Shown here piece by piece: positions 10,588 to 22,366 of a stretch of 64,000 bases of DNA. The position numbers and the translations under genes are program-made. The DNA comes from Nicotiana tabacum (Eukaryota > Streptophyta > Magnoliopsida > Solanales > Solanaceae). The stretch spans positions 49,795,348-49,859,347 of the forward strand of contig NC_134102.1 of assembly GCF_000715075.1 (NCBI RefSeq). Reading direction: 5' to 3'. Each line of letters starts with the position of its first letter. Position 1 is the stretch's first letter. Under the pieces are notes generated by a model that did no database searches, was not told where the DNA came from, and worked only from the letters and a program-made list of their open reading frames with translations.

Positions 10588-13398
10588 TGTAATGACCCAG
10601 CCGATTGTTTTGAGTATTTTAGCCCCCTTCCCTATTTATTGCCTCATATATTTTATATTGGAAGCTAAAGATGAAAGAGTTGACCGAAGTTTGACTTTTG
10701 TGTAGATGACTTCATAATGGAGTTTAGATGGTTTTGATAGCATTGTATGGTGATTTAGGACTTAGGAGCATGTTCAGATATTGATTTGGAGGTCCGTAGG
10801 TCATTTTCACTTGAATTTGAGAAAGTTAGAAAGTTGAAGGTTTGGAAGGTTGAGAAATTTCACTGAGAGTTTATATTATTGATATCGGGGTCAAATTTTT
10901 ATTTCGAAAATTGAAATAGGTCTGTTGTGTCATTTATGACTTTGGTGCAAAATTTGAGGTCAATCGGAGTTGGTTTGGTATGAATCGGCATTAGTTTTGG
11001 AAGTTGGATGTTCATGGTTTCAATAGGTTTGAATTGGGTTTCGATTCGTAGAATCGATGTTGTTTATGAGATTTTAGGCCTCAGGTAGGTTCGTTATGTG
11101 TTTTAGAACTGGATGGCGTTCTTGGATGGTATCCCGGATGCCCCGGTTGTGATTCAGATTAAATCCGAAACCACTTGAGACTTGGTAGGAAATTTCCCAG
11201 CGGAACATCTGGTGCAATCGCATCTGCGCATTTTGGGCCGCAGGTGCGATACTGCAGAAGCGGCCCGAGAGCCGCAAAAGCTACTTTGGGCTAGGTGCGT
11301 TGTGACCGTAGATGCGGTCCTTTCTTCGCAAAAGCGGGCTCGCAAAAGAGAGCCATCGTCCGCAGAAGCGGTTTGTGACCGCAGAAATGGAAGGTCGTGG
11401 CATAAGTAAAAAACGCACCTGCGACAGAATTTCCACAGGTGCGGTGACCCAGATGCGGCTATTGGTCCGCAGAAGTGGAACCACTTGGCAGAAAAGGGGC
11501 AGATCGAGGGTTTGTTCCCATTCTTCATCTTTTGAGTTAGAGACTTTTGTTTTGGGCGATTTTGAGAGAGATTTTAAAGGAGTTGATCGGGTTAAGTGAT
11601 TTGAATAAGATTTGATTACTATACATGAATCCATCATTATTTTTGCCATTTAATAAGTGTTTTGAGTTGGAAAAATTAGGAAAATTTGTGAAAACATTCA
11701 TAAACTATATTTTGAGGATATGAAGGTCGATTTGAGGTCGAAATTGAATAATTTTAGTATGATTGGTCTCGTTATTTAATAGGTGTTCGGATTTTGAATG
11801 GTTGGTCGAGTTCCGAGATGCGGGCCCATGGTTGACCTTTTGAATTGACTTTTTGATTTTCTTTAAAGATTGTAACTTTATTATCTGGAATAGTTTTCTA
11901 TGGTTTGTATTGAAGGTATAAAGTTATTTTGGCAAGATTCGAGTCGGATATTCGCGGAAAAGGCTTACTAGTGGATTGAGTTAGCATTTTTGAGGTAAGT
12001 ATCTTGCCTAACTTTGTGTGGGGAATTACTCCTTAGGATTGGAGTTGTTTTGTGTCATTTGTGGTACGTGAAAGCCATATATGCAAGGTGAAGAGTGGGT
12101 ACATGGGCTATATGTGGTAACTGACCAGTTTAAGCTAAGTAGATTCTTTTCATGCCTTAATCGGATTGTCATAACATGTCATATCTATCATCGTTAATCC
12201 ATCCTTACATGCTTTATTTGACATTGTTAATACTTGTCCCGTCTCGTACTTGTTATCTTCCCTTACATGCTTAGTTGAAGTTACTGTTTCCTTATTGCCT
12301 TGTTAATTATTGATTGTTGAGTTACTTTACTTGAAGTTGTTATTTCTAGGAATATCTATTTGTTGAGTTTTGGTGTTGAAGTTGTTAAAGTCGTGATCAC
12401 ATTGAGGCAAAGCTATAAATTGTTGGAATACCATTCTTGTTGAGCTATTTTCTTTCAGTTGCTATTATTGAGACTCTTGTACACATTGTGGTTGAGCCAT
12501 GGGCTATTTATTGTGGAAACATTGTTATTGTTGATTATTTTGACAAGTTGTGTTATTTGGGCACTTGAGGTGCGAGTTGTGATATGTTGTAATATTGATA
12601 CGCATGCGGTGGTATAAGGAGAGGGGTTGATATACATGCGGTGATATAAGGTGGGCTTGATACGTGTATTACTAGTAGGGGAACTACTTGAAGCCACGCG
12701 GTGTGATAAGGTGGGCTAAAATGCGGGTAGTTATGGGAAAAATGATTTTTCAAAACTAAATGTAAGGCTCCCGCAGTGAGATAAGGTTAGATTGTGATTG
12801 TGATTTTGAAATGAGATTATGAGACGGTACCTCGGTTGTATTTCTTTATTGCCTCATTTTCCTCATTTACATTCTTAGACTGTATTATACTTGTTCAATT
12901 TCTTTTTCTTATCCTAGTAGGTGTCTTGACCTGACCTCGTCACTACTCTAGCGAGGTTAGGCTTGGTACTTACTGGGTACTGCTGTGGTGTACTCATACT
13001 ACGCTTTTGCACATCCTTTTGTGCAAATCCAGGTACCTCATACCAGGTTAGGCACCAATAAGTTGAGCTTCCATAACAGAGACATCAAGGTATACATACC
13101 GGCATTCGCAGGCCTCGGAGTCACCCTCTGTCATTGTTTTTCTATTGCATACTCCTTATTTAGATGGTGACATATTAGAGATGTTCCGTATACTCGTGTA
13201 GATATTATGACTCAATCTCACCAGATTTTGGGAGTTATTGTCAGTTGTATTGTGGAGTTGCTTTTATGATAGCTGGTTGGTTTTAAATTTGAAGTTTTAT
13301 TATTATTTCTATTATTTCTCCATGTATGTTAGTATTACCTAGTCTTAGGGACTAGGTGCCATCATGACATCATACGGTGGGAGATTGGGGTCGTGACA
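10588..13398 (+). repeat. 5' LTR of element B (2.8 kb)
   Basis: It runs from TGTAATGACCCAGCCG to GGGTCGTGACA. Compared with the 3' LTR it still has the 444-bp block between two TTGAGTTAG repeats (11532-11540 and 11976-11984). It lacks about 127 bp after CTCGGTTGTATTTC (12831), which the 3' LTR keeps. A TGCG/CGCA array spans 11213-11490. Long apparent reading frames across that array are artefacts of its base composition. Confidence 0.88.
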
Positions 13399-13401
13399 AG
13401 T

Positions 13402-13413
13402 TCGTATCATGGT
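13402..13413 (+). promoter_or_regulatory. Primer-binding site of element B (tRNA-iMet type, degenerate)
   Basis: Three bases after the LTR the sequence reads TCGTATCATGGT. This corresponds to the TGGTATCAGAGC element complementary to the 3' end of initiator tRNA-Met in chromoviruses, with three or four changes. The position and the following TCTAGGTTCATAG agree with this reading. Confidence 0.65.
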
Positions 13414-13563
13414 TCTAGGTTCATAGATGTTACGAGTCATAAGCGCATTTAGTAGAGTCTTGCGACTATTGAACTGTTAGGAAACTTCACTTATTTGATT
13501 GCTTATTGTGTGAATTTATTGACTTCGAAAATTCTGAATTTTTGTCTTTCTATTCTCTCACAA

Positions 13564-14888
13564 ATGGTGATGAAACGCACCACTGGATCCATGATAAGAC
13601 ACTCGCGCCCCCTGCTGGCCCGCGAGAGGCTGGGGCCGTGGCAAAGCCCGAGGAGGGGCACTTGGTGTAGCCAGAGCACCTGCCTGAGCTGCGACAAAGG
13701 AGCCACCAGTAGCTGCAGTAGGGGGCAGGCACCTGAGGGGCCTGTTGCCACCCCTGCACTCCAGGAGACCCTCACACAGTTCTTGAGCATGTTTGGTACT
13801 CTAGCTCAGGCAGGTTTGATTCCACTTGCACCAACCACATCTCAGGCTGGGGAGGAGCTCAGACTCTCGCGGCCCGTACCCCAGAGTAGCGGATCCATGT
13901 TGACAAGGTTCTAGAGGTTATACCAGTGCAGCCGATTGTTCCAGTTCAGCCCAAGATTAGGGCAATAGCATTTCAGGAGAAGCAGCTTAGACTTGAGAGG
14001 TATAAGAAGTACCATCCTACTGCTTTCAACGGCCTAGCTATAGAGGATGCACAAGGTTTCCTAGAGAAGTGCCACCGTAGTATCCGCACCATAGATATTG
14101 TTGAGATGAGCGAGGTTGCTTTTACTACATTCCAGCTGTCTGGAGCAGCTTATCAGTGGTGGCGGGCTTACGAGGAGGGTAGCCCGGCCGATGCAGCTTC
14201 ACTCACATGGGCTCAATTTTTAGAGATGTTCTTAAGAGAGTTTGTTCCCTAGATCCTTGGGGATGCATGGAGCACGGAGTTTGAGCAGTTGCGCTAGGTA
14301 CCATGATAGTGTCAGAGTATGCTGTCAGATTTAGTGAGTTTTCCAGACATGCACCTCCCTTGGTTTCTACAGTTAGAGAGTTGGTCTGTCAATTTATCGA
14401 GGGGCTTAGATTCATCATGGCTCAAGAGTTGGAGATAGATACCCCATATCAGTAGGTGGTAGAGATAGCACAGAGATTGGAGGGTATGCGGGGTCGTGAG
14501 AGAGAGGACATTGAGGCCAAAAGGCCTCGAGATTCTTGCAGATATAGTGGTGTCCGTGCCCCAGTTGTAACCCGTCATGGTAGAGGCTAAGTGAGTCGTC
14601 TAGTTCATTCTGCACTTCTAACTTCTAGTGATACTCCGGTTACTTCCAGGCCTCAGGTTTCCCATTATGAACCGCCACTGTCTAGTGCACCTCCTACACG
14701 GGATGCTTTCAGCAATCAGTCCAGCCGACCAGGCCCGAGCCAGTTTCAGCAGCCACGTCCTCCGAGAGCTTGTTTTGAGTGTGGTGACACTCATCATATG
14801 GTGAGGGATTGCCCCAGAATTAGTAAGGGTGCACCCCCACTGACTACTCAGGCTCCACTTATTCCACAACGTCCCCAAACCTCTTAGG
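13564..14888 (+). pseudogene. Element B gag (capsid and zinc knuckle), broken
   Basis: This is the structural polyprotein of a Ty3/gypsy element. A Pro/Ala-rich N-terminal part is followed by the retrotransposon gag domain, open at 13926-14252 with RLERYKKYHPTAFNGL, FTTFQLSGAAYQWWRAYEE and LTWAQFLEMFLREFVP. Stops at about 14250 and 14295 and frame changes interrupt it. The C-terminal part (14591-14887) has the nucleic-acid-binding knuckle CFECGDTHHMVRDC (CX2CX4HX4C, about 14770-14811). The start codon is uncertain; I used the ATG at 13564 because it precedes the conserved region at the usual distance from the primer-binding site. Confidence 0.8.
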
Positions 14889-15372
14889 CCGTAGTTACTG
14901 CTCTAGTTGCCGCTCCACCACCACAGCCAGCTAGAGGTGGAGCTCAGGCGGGTAGGGGTCGCCCTTGAGGGGGAGGCCAGGCCAGATGTTATGCTTTTAC
15001 GGGTAGGACGAAGGAGGTTGCATAAGATGCAGTTATTACAGGTATTGTTTCGGTTTGTCTAAGAGATGAATCAGTCTTATTTGATCCAGGATCCACTTTC
15101 TCATATGTATCATCCTACTTTGCTCTGTATTTGGGGATATCTTGTGATTCTTCGAGTTTTACTGTTTATGTGACCACTCTTGTGGTAGATTCTAATGTTG
15201 TTGATTGTGTATATCGGTCGTGTTTAGTTGTTATTGGTGATTTTGTGACCAGAGTTGATCTATTGTTGCTCAGTATGGTAGACGTTGACGTTATCATGGG
15301 CATGGACTGGTTCTTGAAGTGGAGGGGTAATTTGGATTATGTTCCTAGCAGGGTTTTGTCCTTCCTTAAGGT
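14889..15372 (+). pseudogene. Element B aspartic protease remnant
   Basis: This is the retropepsin that processes the polyprotein. The active-site loop reads LFDPGSTFSYVSSYF (about 15078-15122), with D-P-G-S in the position of the catalytic DTG/DSG. The downstream VDVIMGMDWF (about 15283-15312) is the second conserved protease motif of the clade. The frame then goes into the linker KWRGNLDYVPSRVLSFLKV and stops being collinear with normal elements at about 15370, where reverse transcriptase should begin. Confidence 0.75.
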
Positions 15373-15830
15373 GAGTAGATCTTTCAAAAGCTAAAGACTG
15401 CTTTGACTTCAGCCCCAGTATTAGTATTGCATACGGGTTTGGGGTCGTACACTGTGTAATGTGATGCATCACGTGTTGGCCTTGGTGCGGTGTTGATGCA
15501 TGACGGTAGGGTGATTGCCTACACGTCTATGCAAATGAAGGTTCATGAGAAGAATTATCTTGTCCACGACTTGGAGTTGGCATCTATTGTTCATGCCTTG
15601 ATGATTTGGCGGCACTATTTGTACGGTGTCCCTTGTGAGGTCTATATAGACCACCGAAGTCTCTAACATCTTTTCAAACAGATGGATCTTAATTTGCAGC
15701 AGTGGAGGTGGTTAGAGTTGCTTAAGGACTATGATATCACTATTCTATATCATCCCGGGATGACCAATATAGTGGCTGATATCTTGAGTCGAAAGGCGGA
15801 GAGCTTGGGCAGTTCAGCATATCTACCAAC
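15373..15830 (+). pseudogene. Element B RNase H remnant, reverse transcriptase deleted upstream
   Basis: The segment opens with IFQKLKTALTSAPVL, which normally lies just after the RT palm and connection. The roughly 1 kb encoding the RT catalytic core (YIDD or FIDD box) is therefore missing. RNase H follows as [21 protein letters not shown], a YTDHRSL equivalent reading YIDHRSL-stop (about 15645-15666), [14 protein letters not shown] and VADILSRKAE. The stop before CDAS and the one after HRSL show it is dead. The deletion junction is at about 15370-15380. Confidence 0.8.
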
Positions 15831-17391
15831 ACTAGAGATGTCACTAGCCTTAGACGATCACTCATTGGCCAACCAGTTTCTTAGATTGGATGTTTCGGAG
15901 TCCAATCAGGTTCTTGCTTGCGTGCTTTCTCGTTCTTCTTTGTATGATTGCATCAGAGAGCATCAGTATGACAACCCCCATTTGCTTGTCCTCAAGTACA
16001 CGGTACAGCACGGCGATACCAATGAGGTTTCTATCGGAGATGATGGTGTGTTATAGATGCAGGGCCAATTATGTGTGCCCAATGTGGATGGTCTACGTGA
16101 GTTGATTCTTCTAGAGGGCCACAATTTTCAGTACTTCATTCATCCGGATAACGCTAAGATGTATTAGGATTTGAGGCAGCTTTATTGGTGGAGAATAATG
16201 AATAAAGATATAGTGGAGTATCTAGCTCGGTGCCTAAATTGGCAGCAAGTGAAGTATGAGCACCAGAGGCCAGGAGGGGTTGCTTCGGAAACTTGATATT
16301 CCCGAGTGGAAATAGGAGTCTGTTACCATGGACTTCATTGTTGGGCTCCCACAAATTCAAAAGAAATTTGACTCTGTATCGGTGATTGTGGATAGGTTGA
16401 CCAAGCCGGCTCCTTTCATTCCGGTAGTGACTACCTATTCATCAGAGCAGCTGGCTCAGGTTTATATCCGCGAGATTGTTTGACTTCATGGCGTGCCGAT
16501 ATCCATCATCTCTGACAACGGCACACAATTTATATCACACTTCTTGATTTCCATACAGCGTGAGTGAGGCACATGGGTTGTGTTGAGTATAACATCCCCC
16601 CATACGGACAGACAGTCCGAGCATACCATTCAGATAATGGAGGATATGCTTCGTGCCTGTGTTATGGATTACGGGGGTTCTTAGGATCCATTTTTTCCAC
16701 TTGTAGAGGTTTCCTAAAACAATAGCTACCAATCGAGTATTCAGATGGATCCTTATAAGGCCCTATATGGGAGACGATATTGTTCTCCAGTTGGTTGGTT
16801 TGATCTGGGAAAGGCTAAGTTATTAGGCACGAATTTGGTTCGAGATGCCTTGGAAAAGGTCAAGTTGATGTTGGACTGGCTTCATACAACCCAATCCAGA
16901 CAGAAGTGTTATGCAGATCGGAAGGTTAGTGATGTTGCATTCATGGTTTGAGAGAGAGTATTGCTCCGGGTTTCACCTATGAAGGGTGTGATGAGGTTCG
17001 GGAAGAAAGGAAAGTTGAGTCTAGAGAGTGGGAGAGGTGGCCTACAACCTTACATGACTACCTAGTCTATCTGTAGTTCATCTGGTGTTCTATGTTTGTA
17101 TGCTCTGAAAGTATCACGATGATATGTCCCATGTTCTAGATTCAAGTTCAGTCCAATTAGACAAGGATTTGTCTTATGTTGAGGAGCTAGTAGCCATCTT
17201 GGACAAGCAGGTACAAAACATGAGGTCAAAGAGCATTGCTTCAGTAAAGGTTCAGTGGAGAGGTCAACCAGTCAAGGAGGAAACTTGTGAGACCGATCAT
17301 GATATGCATAGCCTTTATCCTCATCTTTTTATCACTTCAGGCATGTCTCTATACTCGTTCGAGGACAAATGTTTGCTTGAGAGGGGGAGGA
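15831..17391 (+). pseudogene. Element B integrase with C-terminal chromodomain, broken
   Basis: The zinc-binding region is recognisable (FIHPDNAKMY, then YWWRIMNKDIVEYLARCLNWQQVKYEHQ in two pieces), but the second zinc Cys is replaced by Trp (CLNWQQ at about 16232-16249). The core has VTMDFIVGLP with the first Asp (about 16322) and SIISDNGTQF with the second Asp (about 16501-16530). The Glu region (QSEHTIQIMEDMLRAC, about 16613-16660) is in a shifted frame. The tail (17124-17391) matches a chromodomain: VAILDKQVQNMRSKSIASVK, then VQWRGQPV and YPHLF. Chromodomains of this clade steer integration into heterochromatin. CAG to TAG and CGA to TGA stops (for example about 16166 and 16481) fit cytosine-methylation decay. 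Confidence 0.82.
17378..17391 (+). promoter_or_regulatory. Polypurine tract of element B
   Basis: TGAGAGGGGGAGGA lies directly before the 3' LTR start TGTAATGAT and is the expected plus-strand primer for reverse transcription. It overlaps the end of the pol reading frame (LERGRM). Confidence 0.85.
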
Positions 17392-19840
17392 TGTAATGAT
17401 CTGGCAGTCATTTACAGTATTATAGCCATGTTCCCCTATTTATTGCCTCCTCTATATTATATTATGGTCATGTGACTTGTCGGGGTGGTTGGTTTGGTTT
17501 CGGGTGAGTTTCGGAGTGAATTGGGACACTTAGTCACAAAGTTGGAAGCTTAAGTTGAAAGAGTTAACCGGAGTTTGACTTTTGTGTAGACGACTCAGGA
17601 ATGGAGTTTTGATAGTTCTGATAGCTTTGTATGGTGATTTTAGACTTAGGCGCGCGTTCGGATATTGATTTGGAGGTCAGTATGTCGGTTTGGCTTGAAT
17701 TGGAGAAAGTTATAAAGTTGAAGGTTTGGAAGGTTGAGAAGTTTGGAAGTTGAATGTTCATGATTTCAATAGGTTTGAATTGGGTTGTGATTCTTAGAAT
17801 CAATGTTGTTTATGTGATTTTAAGCCTCGGGTAGGTTTGTTTTATGTTTTGGAACTTGATGGTGTGCTTGGAGGGGGTCCGGGGGGGCCTGGATATGATT
17901 CAGAATGAATCCGGAACCATTTGAGACTTGGCAGGAAATCTGCCCAGCTGAAGATCTGGTGCAATCGCACCTGCGCATTTTGGGCCGCAGGTGCGGCACC
18001 GCAGATGCTGCCCGAGAGACGCATAAGGGACTTTGGGCTAGGTGGGCTAGGACCGCAGGTGCAGTCCTTCCTTCGCAGAAGCGGGCTCATAGAAGCGAGC
18101 TCGCAGAATCGAGCCATGGTCCACAGAAGCGGAACCGCTTAAGTAGAAGGTCCTGGCATAAGTGCAAATTGCACTTGCGATGGAATTTCAGTAAGTACGG
18201 AGACACAGATGCGGCTATTGGTCCGCATAAGCGGAACAACTGGAAGAAAAGGGGGCAGATGAAAGGTTTGTTGCCATTCTTCATCTTTTGAGTTAGCGTG
18301 TTTGAGGTAAGTATCTTGCCTAACTTTGTGTGGGAAAATTACCCCTTAGGATTGGAGTTGTTTTGTGTCATCTATGGTACATGAAAGCCATGTGCGCAAG
18401 GTGACGAGTAGGTACACGAGCTATATGTGGTAATTGATCGGTTTAATCTAAGTAGATTCTTTTCATGCCTTAATCGAATTGTCATAACATGTCATATCTA
18501 TCATCGTTAATTCATCCTTACATGCTTTATTTGACATTGTTAATACTTGTCCCATCTCTTACTTGTTATCTGCCCTTACATGCTTAGTTGAAGTTACTGT
18601 TTCCTTATTGCCTTGTTAATTATTGACTGTTGAGTTACTTTACTTGAAGTTGTTATTTTTGGGAATATCTATTTGTTGAGTTTTGGTGTTGAAGTTGTTA
18701 AAGACGTGATCACATTGAGGCAAAGTTGTAAATTGTTGAAGTACCATTCTTTTTGAGCTATTTACTTTCAATTGCTATTGTTGAGAATCTTGTACACATT
18801 GTGGTTGAGCCATGCGCTATTTGTTGTGGAAACATTGTTATTGTTGATTCTTTTGGTAAGTTGTGGTATTTGGGCACTTAAGGTGCGAGTTGTGATATGT
18901 TGTGGTATTGATACGCATGCGGTGGTATAAGGATAGTGGTTAATACGCGTGATGTGAGATAAGGTAGGCTTGATACGCGTGTTGCATGTGGGGGAACTAC
19001 TTGAAGCCACACGGTGTGATAAGGTGGGCTAAAACACGGGTAGCTATTTCGTAAAAAATGATTTTTCAAAACTAAATATAAGGCTCCCGTGGTGAGATAA
19101 GGAAAGATTGTGATTTTGATTGTGAAATGAGAATACGAGGCGGTACCTTGGTTGTGATTCTTATTGTTATCTCGCATTTACTTCTATTGTATTTGTCCAC
19201 ATTGTTTCCTTCATGTTCTTATGACGTGTTCCTTCCTGGTTGCAATTAGTGCTTTAGATTTAGTTGTAGTCTATCTTGTTGTATTTCTTTATTGCCATAT
19301 TTTTTCGTGTTCATTCTTAGACTGTATTATACTTGTTCAATTTATTTATTTTATCCTAGTAGATGTCTTCACCCGACCTCGTCACTACTATACCGAGGAT
19401 GGGCTTGGTACTTAGTAGGTACCGTTGTGGTGTACTAATACAAGGATTCTGCACATCTTTTTGTGCAGATCCAGGTACCGCATACCAGGCTAGGCTCAAG
19501 TGAGTTGAGCTTCCAGACCGGAGACTTCAAAGTATACCTGACGGCATTCGCAGGCCTTGGAGTCACCATATGTACTTGTTTTCTATTGTATACTCTTTAT
19601 TTAGATAGTGACGTATTATAGATATTTTGTAGACTCGTGTAGAGCTTATGACTCAGTGTCACCATATTTTGGGAGTTATTGCCAGTTGTGCTTTTGAGAT
19701 TTATTATTGTGATAGCTGGTTGGTTTTAAATTTGAAGTTCTATTATTATTTTCATTATTTCTCAATGTATGTTACGCTGACCTAGTCTTAGGGACTAGAT
19801 GTTGTCACACATCCTACGATGGAAGATTATTTTCGTGACA
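17392..19840 (+). repeat. 3' LTR of element B (2.45 kb, with a 444-bp deletion)
   Basis: It starts TGTAATGATCTGG and ends TTTTCGTGACA. It is shorter than the 5' LTR because the block lying between two TTGAGTTAG repeats in the 5' copy is gone. A single TTGAGTTAG remains at 18288-18296 and joins directly to the GTTTGAGGTAAGTATC sequence. It retains about 127 bp (about 19151-19277) lost from the 5' LTR. A TGCG/CGCA array lies at 17962-18240. Confidence 0.88.
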
Positions 19841-20860
19841 TGTATCTTTCTCAACTTGATGGAATATTTTCCTAAAATAAAATTATATGCCACATGCTAT
19901 GTGTTTGGGGGTGATGTATATGGGAGGTGACGAGCGTATATGTGGTCACCGAGGTTATATCATGCTCGGTGTAGATTTTAGACTTCGTTATGCCTTGTTT
20001 TGATACATGATCTACGTGTGATATGTTTTAATTCTTTGTATGATTACCTGAGCTTTCTTATTGGCTAGAGATCATGTCTAGGCTTTTGATGCTTATTTGA
20101 GCATAATGGGATAATTTTTAGATTGCCGATGTACTTGATTTAGTCATAGTCATACATTATTAAAATAAACACACATCCACATCCTTATTTAGTGTGTCCT
20201 TGTGCATATTGTTGATTATTACTTGAACATATCTATACATCCTTAGAGATGGAGATATTGATACAGATTGGTATACTTATGGCATATTGGGACTTTATGA
20301 GTGCATTGGTATTGTTATGGAATGAGGTTTTTGCTATGAAATTATTGTGATATTGATATTGTTATAGCACGAGTTTTTTGTTGTGCGGTTATTATGATAT
20401 TCATATTGTTATGGTACACGGTTCCTGTCGTGCGCCACTTAGATATGGATGTGTCCCTCTGGAGTCAGGTGATTACTCATGTTATATCTATGAGCACAGT
20501 GATATGCATATCATGTTGGATTACGTAAGGCGTGCTAAATCGTGTTGGAGCATATGGGACATGTTACATTATGTTGGAGCACATGGGATGTGTTGGATAT
20601 TGGTTATGGTTGAGCCGTGAGCAAGCATTGAAGTCCTAGACACATGTAGAAACATTCATGCATATCATAGACTTATGTGCATTCATAAATTTTACATATG
20701 CGTGGGACTTCTTAGTGGATTATTGGACATTTGGAGAGTATCGACTGATGCATATGTTGAAACTTCATCATGCATAGATATTTTAGACTCTATAGAAGCC
20801 TTCATATAAGTGCTATTCGAGAATTGATGTAAATTTGGGACTTTATTTGTTACACCACAT
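19841..20860 (+). repeat. LTR of element A, second part (after the B insertion)
   Basis: Sequence homology to the Z LTR resumes immediately after B: TGGGAGGTGACGAGCGTATATGTGGTCACCGAGG at 19921-19954 corresponds to 4641-4674. Farther on, GCACGAGTTTTTTGTTGTGCGG (about 20366) and GGTACACGGTTCCTGTCGTGCG (about 20413) look like decayed versions of the CACGTGAG units. Element C interrupts it at 20860. The usual GTCGTGACA end is not visible; TTTGTTACA at 20846-20854 may be a decayed terminus, or the tail may continue beyond C. Confidence 0.55.
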
Positions 20861-22366
20861 CGACGAGCTCAAAACACACACCTAAATTATGCTCGCTAGT
20901 CGAATATAGTATAGAAAATATTGTATCCATGGGGATTGGATTTAAACAGTGTTTTCGTAGCTTCTAGTTTTAATTGTTATCCAAGATGATCAACAATTTA
21001 GAGTTTTGTTATTTAAAACTAAAATTTACTAAAAGTCTAAACTATTGGCTAATGACAATCGCAACAAGAGTAAGCAAGAAGATATCAAAGGGAGAAAATA
21101 GGGGTTGATTGGATAGGTGCAAGATAATTGTCTGGGATTTAACTCTCGTTAATTAACTTCTAATGTTCAAGTGAGTCTCTCGAATTCACTCAATTATTAG
21201 TTCAAACGTTTAGTAGAAACTCCTCTCTCGATTAAGTCTCAACCTCACAATATGAACCAATTTATGCTCTGTGAAAATATGCACGAATTCGTAGTGGACT
21301 GGTCTTTAGGAGAACCTCTTTCGATTATCCTCCTAACTAGGTCTAAACAATAATTCAACTAGTCTCTTTTGATTACTAAAAACAATCAATGAATTCAACG
21401 AACAAGATGATGCAAAAACATTACAAGTTATGCCTCTCTCGATTACATGAATATGTGAATATAGATGCAATAATTAAATTAACTAAAATAATTCAATACA
21501 TAAAAACTAAAGTTAATATACACAAAAAATAATCAAAACACAAAATCCATCAATCCCTAAAGAGAACTACTCTATAGATATGGAGTAATTCATCACAAAG
21601 ATAAAGAAAAGCATAAAACGATCCAAACTCTTGTCTTGAGAGAGGATTGAATGATGAATTCCTTGTGCTTTGGCTTCTCCACCTTCTCTCTAGCCTCCTT
21701 AGGTCTTAGATGTGTCAAAAGTCCAGAAAATACGATGTTTCCATGTATTTGTACCAAGTAGGGTCGGGCCCAAACGAAATCATCCTTTTCTAGTCGAAAT
21801 ATAAAAAATTGCAAACTTATGGTCTTTCATGCGTCGCATTGTGCGTAACATTAGTGCTTTTTCCTGACAGACCCCAAAAACCCAGTATCTGAAGTTTGAC
21901 ATTTTCTGCAGATTTTTACACTGATGCGTCTCATTGTGCGTCGCACTGTGCGCTGCACTAGTTGGGAATTTGGGAAAATGTAAAACATGAAAGTTGTAGC
22001 CCTTTTAAATATCTTTCCAGCGATATATTGTGGAGCCCAAATGGATTTCTGAGCAAAAGCTTATGTGCATTTTACAGGACACTACGCAATATGCCTGCTC
22101 GATTCTTCGTTTCGTTCTTAAAGTGCGCTATCATCCGTTGATCCCCGAACACGATCCCAACTTAATCCTTGGGCTTTTACTCAGACTTCAAAGCTCCAGA
22201 ATAGCTTGAATTGATTCCATAACATCTACATAGATCGAAATCACTCCTACAAGGCATAAAACACACAATTAGTGCAAAACACTAGCGATTAAAGCTCCAA
22301 CTCAATTAAAGTACAGTAAATTAGAGTGCGATAAGCGACAAAAAATGAGATTATAGCCTACCATCA
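20861..22366 (-). repeat. 3' LTR of element C (left copy)
   Basis: On the plus strand it runs from CGACGAGCTCAAAACACACA (expected TGACGAGCTC, first base mutated) to GATTATAGCCTACCATCA. Read on the coding strand it starts TGATGGTAGGC and ends GAGCTCGTC plus the mutated base. The repeated phrases CCTCTCTCGATTA are shared with all C and D LTRs. It is followed by CCCCACACTTAAACC, the complement of the polypurine tract. Confidence 0.88.

Larger units (their letters stand above)
10588..19840 (+). mobile_element. Element B, Tekay-type Ty3/gypsy chromovirus lacking reverse transcriptase
   Basis: Both LTRs, primer-binding site, gag, protease, RNase H, integrase with chromodomain and polypurine tract are present in the normal order. 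The flanking pentanucleotides GGTAT (10583-10587) and TGTAT (19841-19845) match at 4 of 5 positions and are taken as the aged target-site duplication. It sits in the LTR of element A, whose sequence resumes after 19840 (TGGGAGGTGACGAGCG at 19921 matches TGGGAGGTGACGGGCG in the Z LTR). The reverse transcriptase is missing: protease reads straight into the residues just before RNase H (junction about 15370-15380). Gag, RNase H and integrase also carry stops. It could not have moved without enzymes from a relative. Confidence 0.9.

Noticed and set aside
11154..11649. Open frames of 120-125 codons in the 5' LTR of B
   Set aside because: Same cause: base composition of the TGCG/CGCA array. No start context or domain, and the counterpart in the 3' LTR is not collinear.
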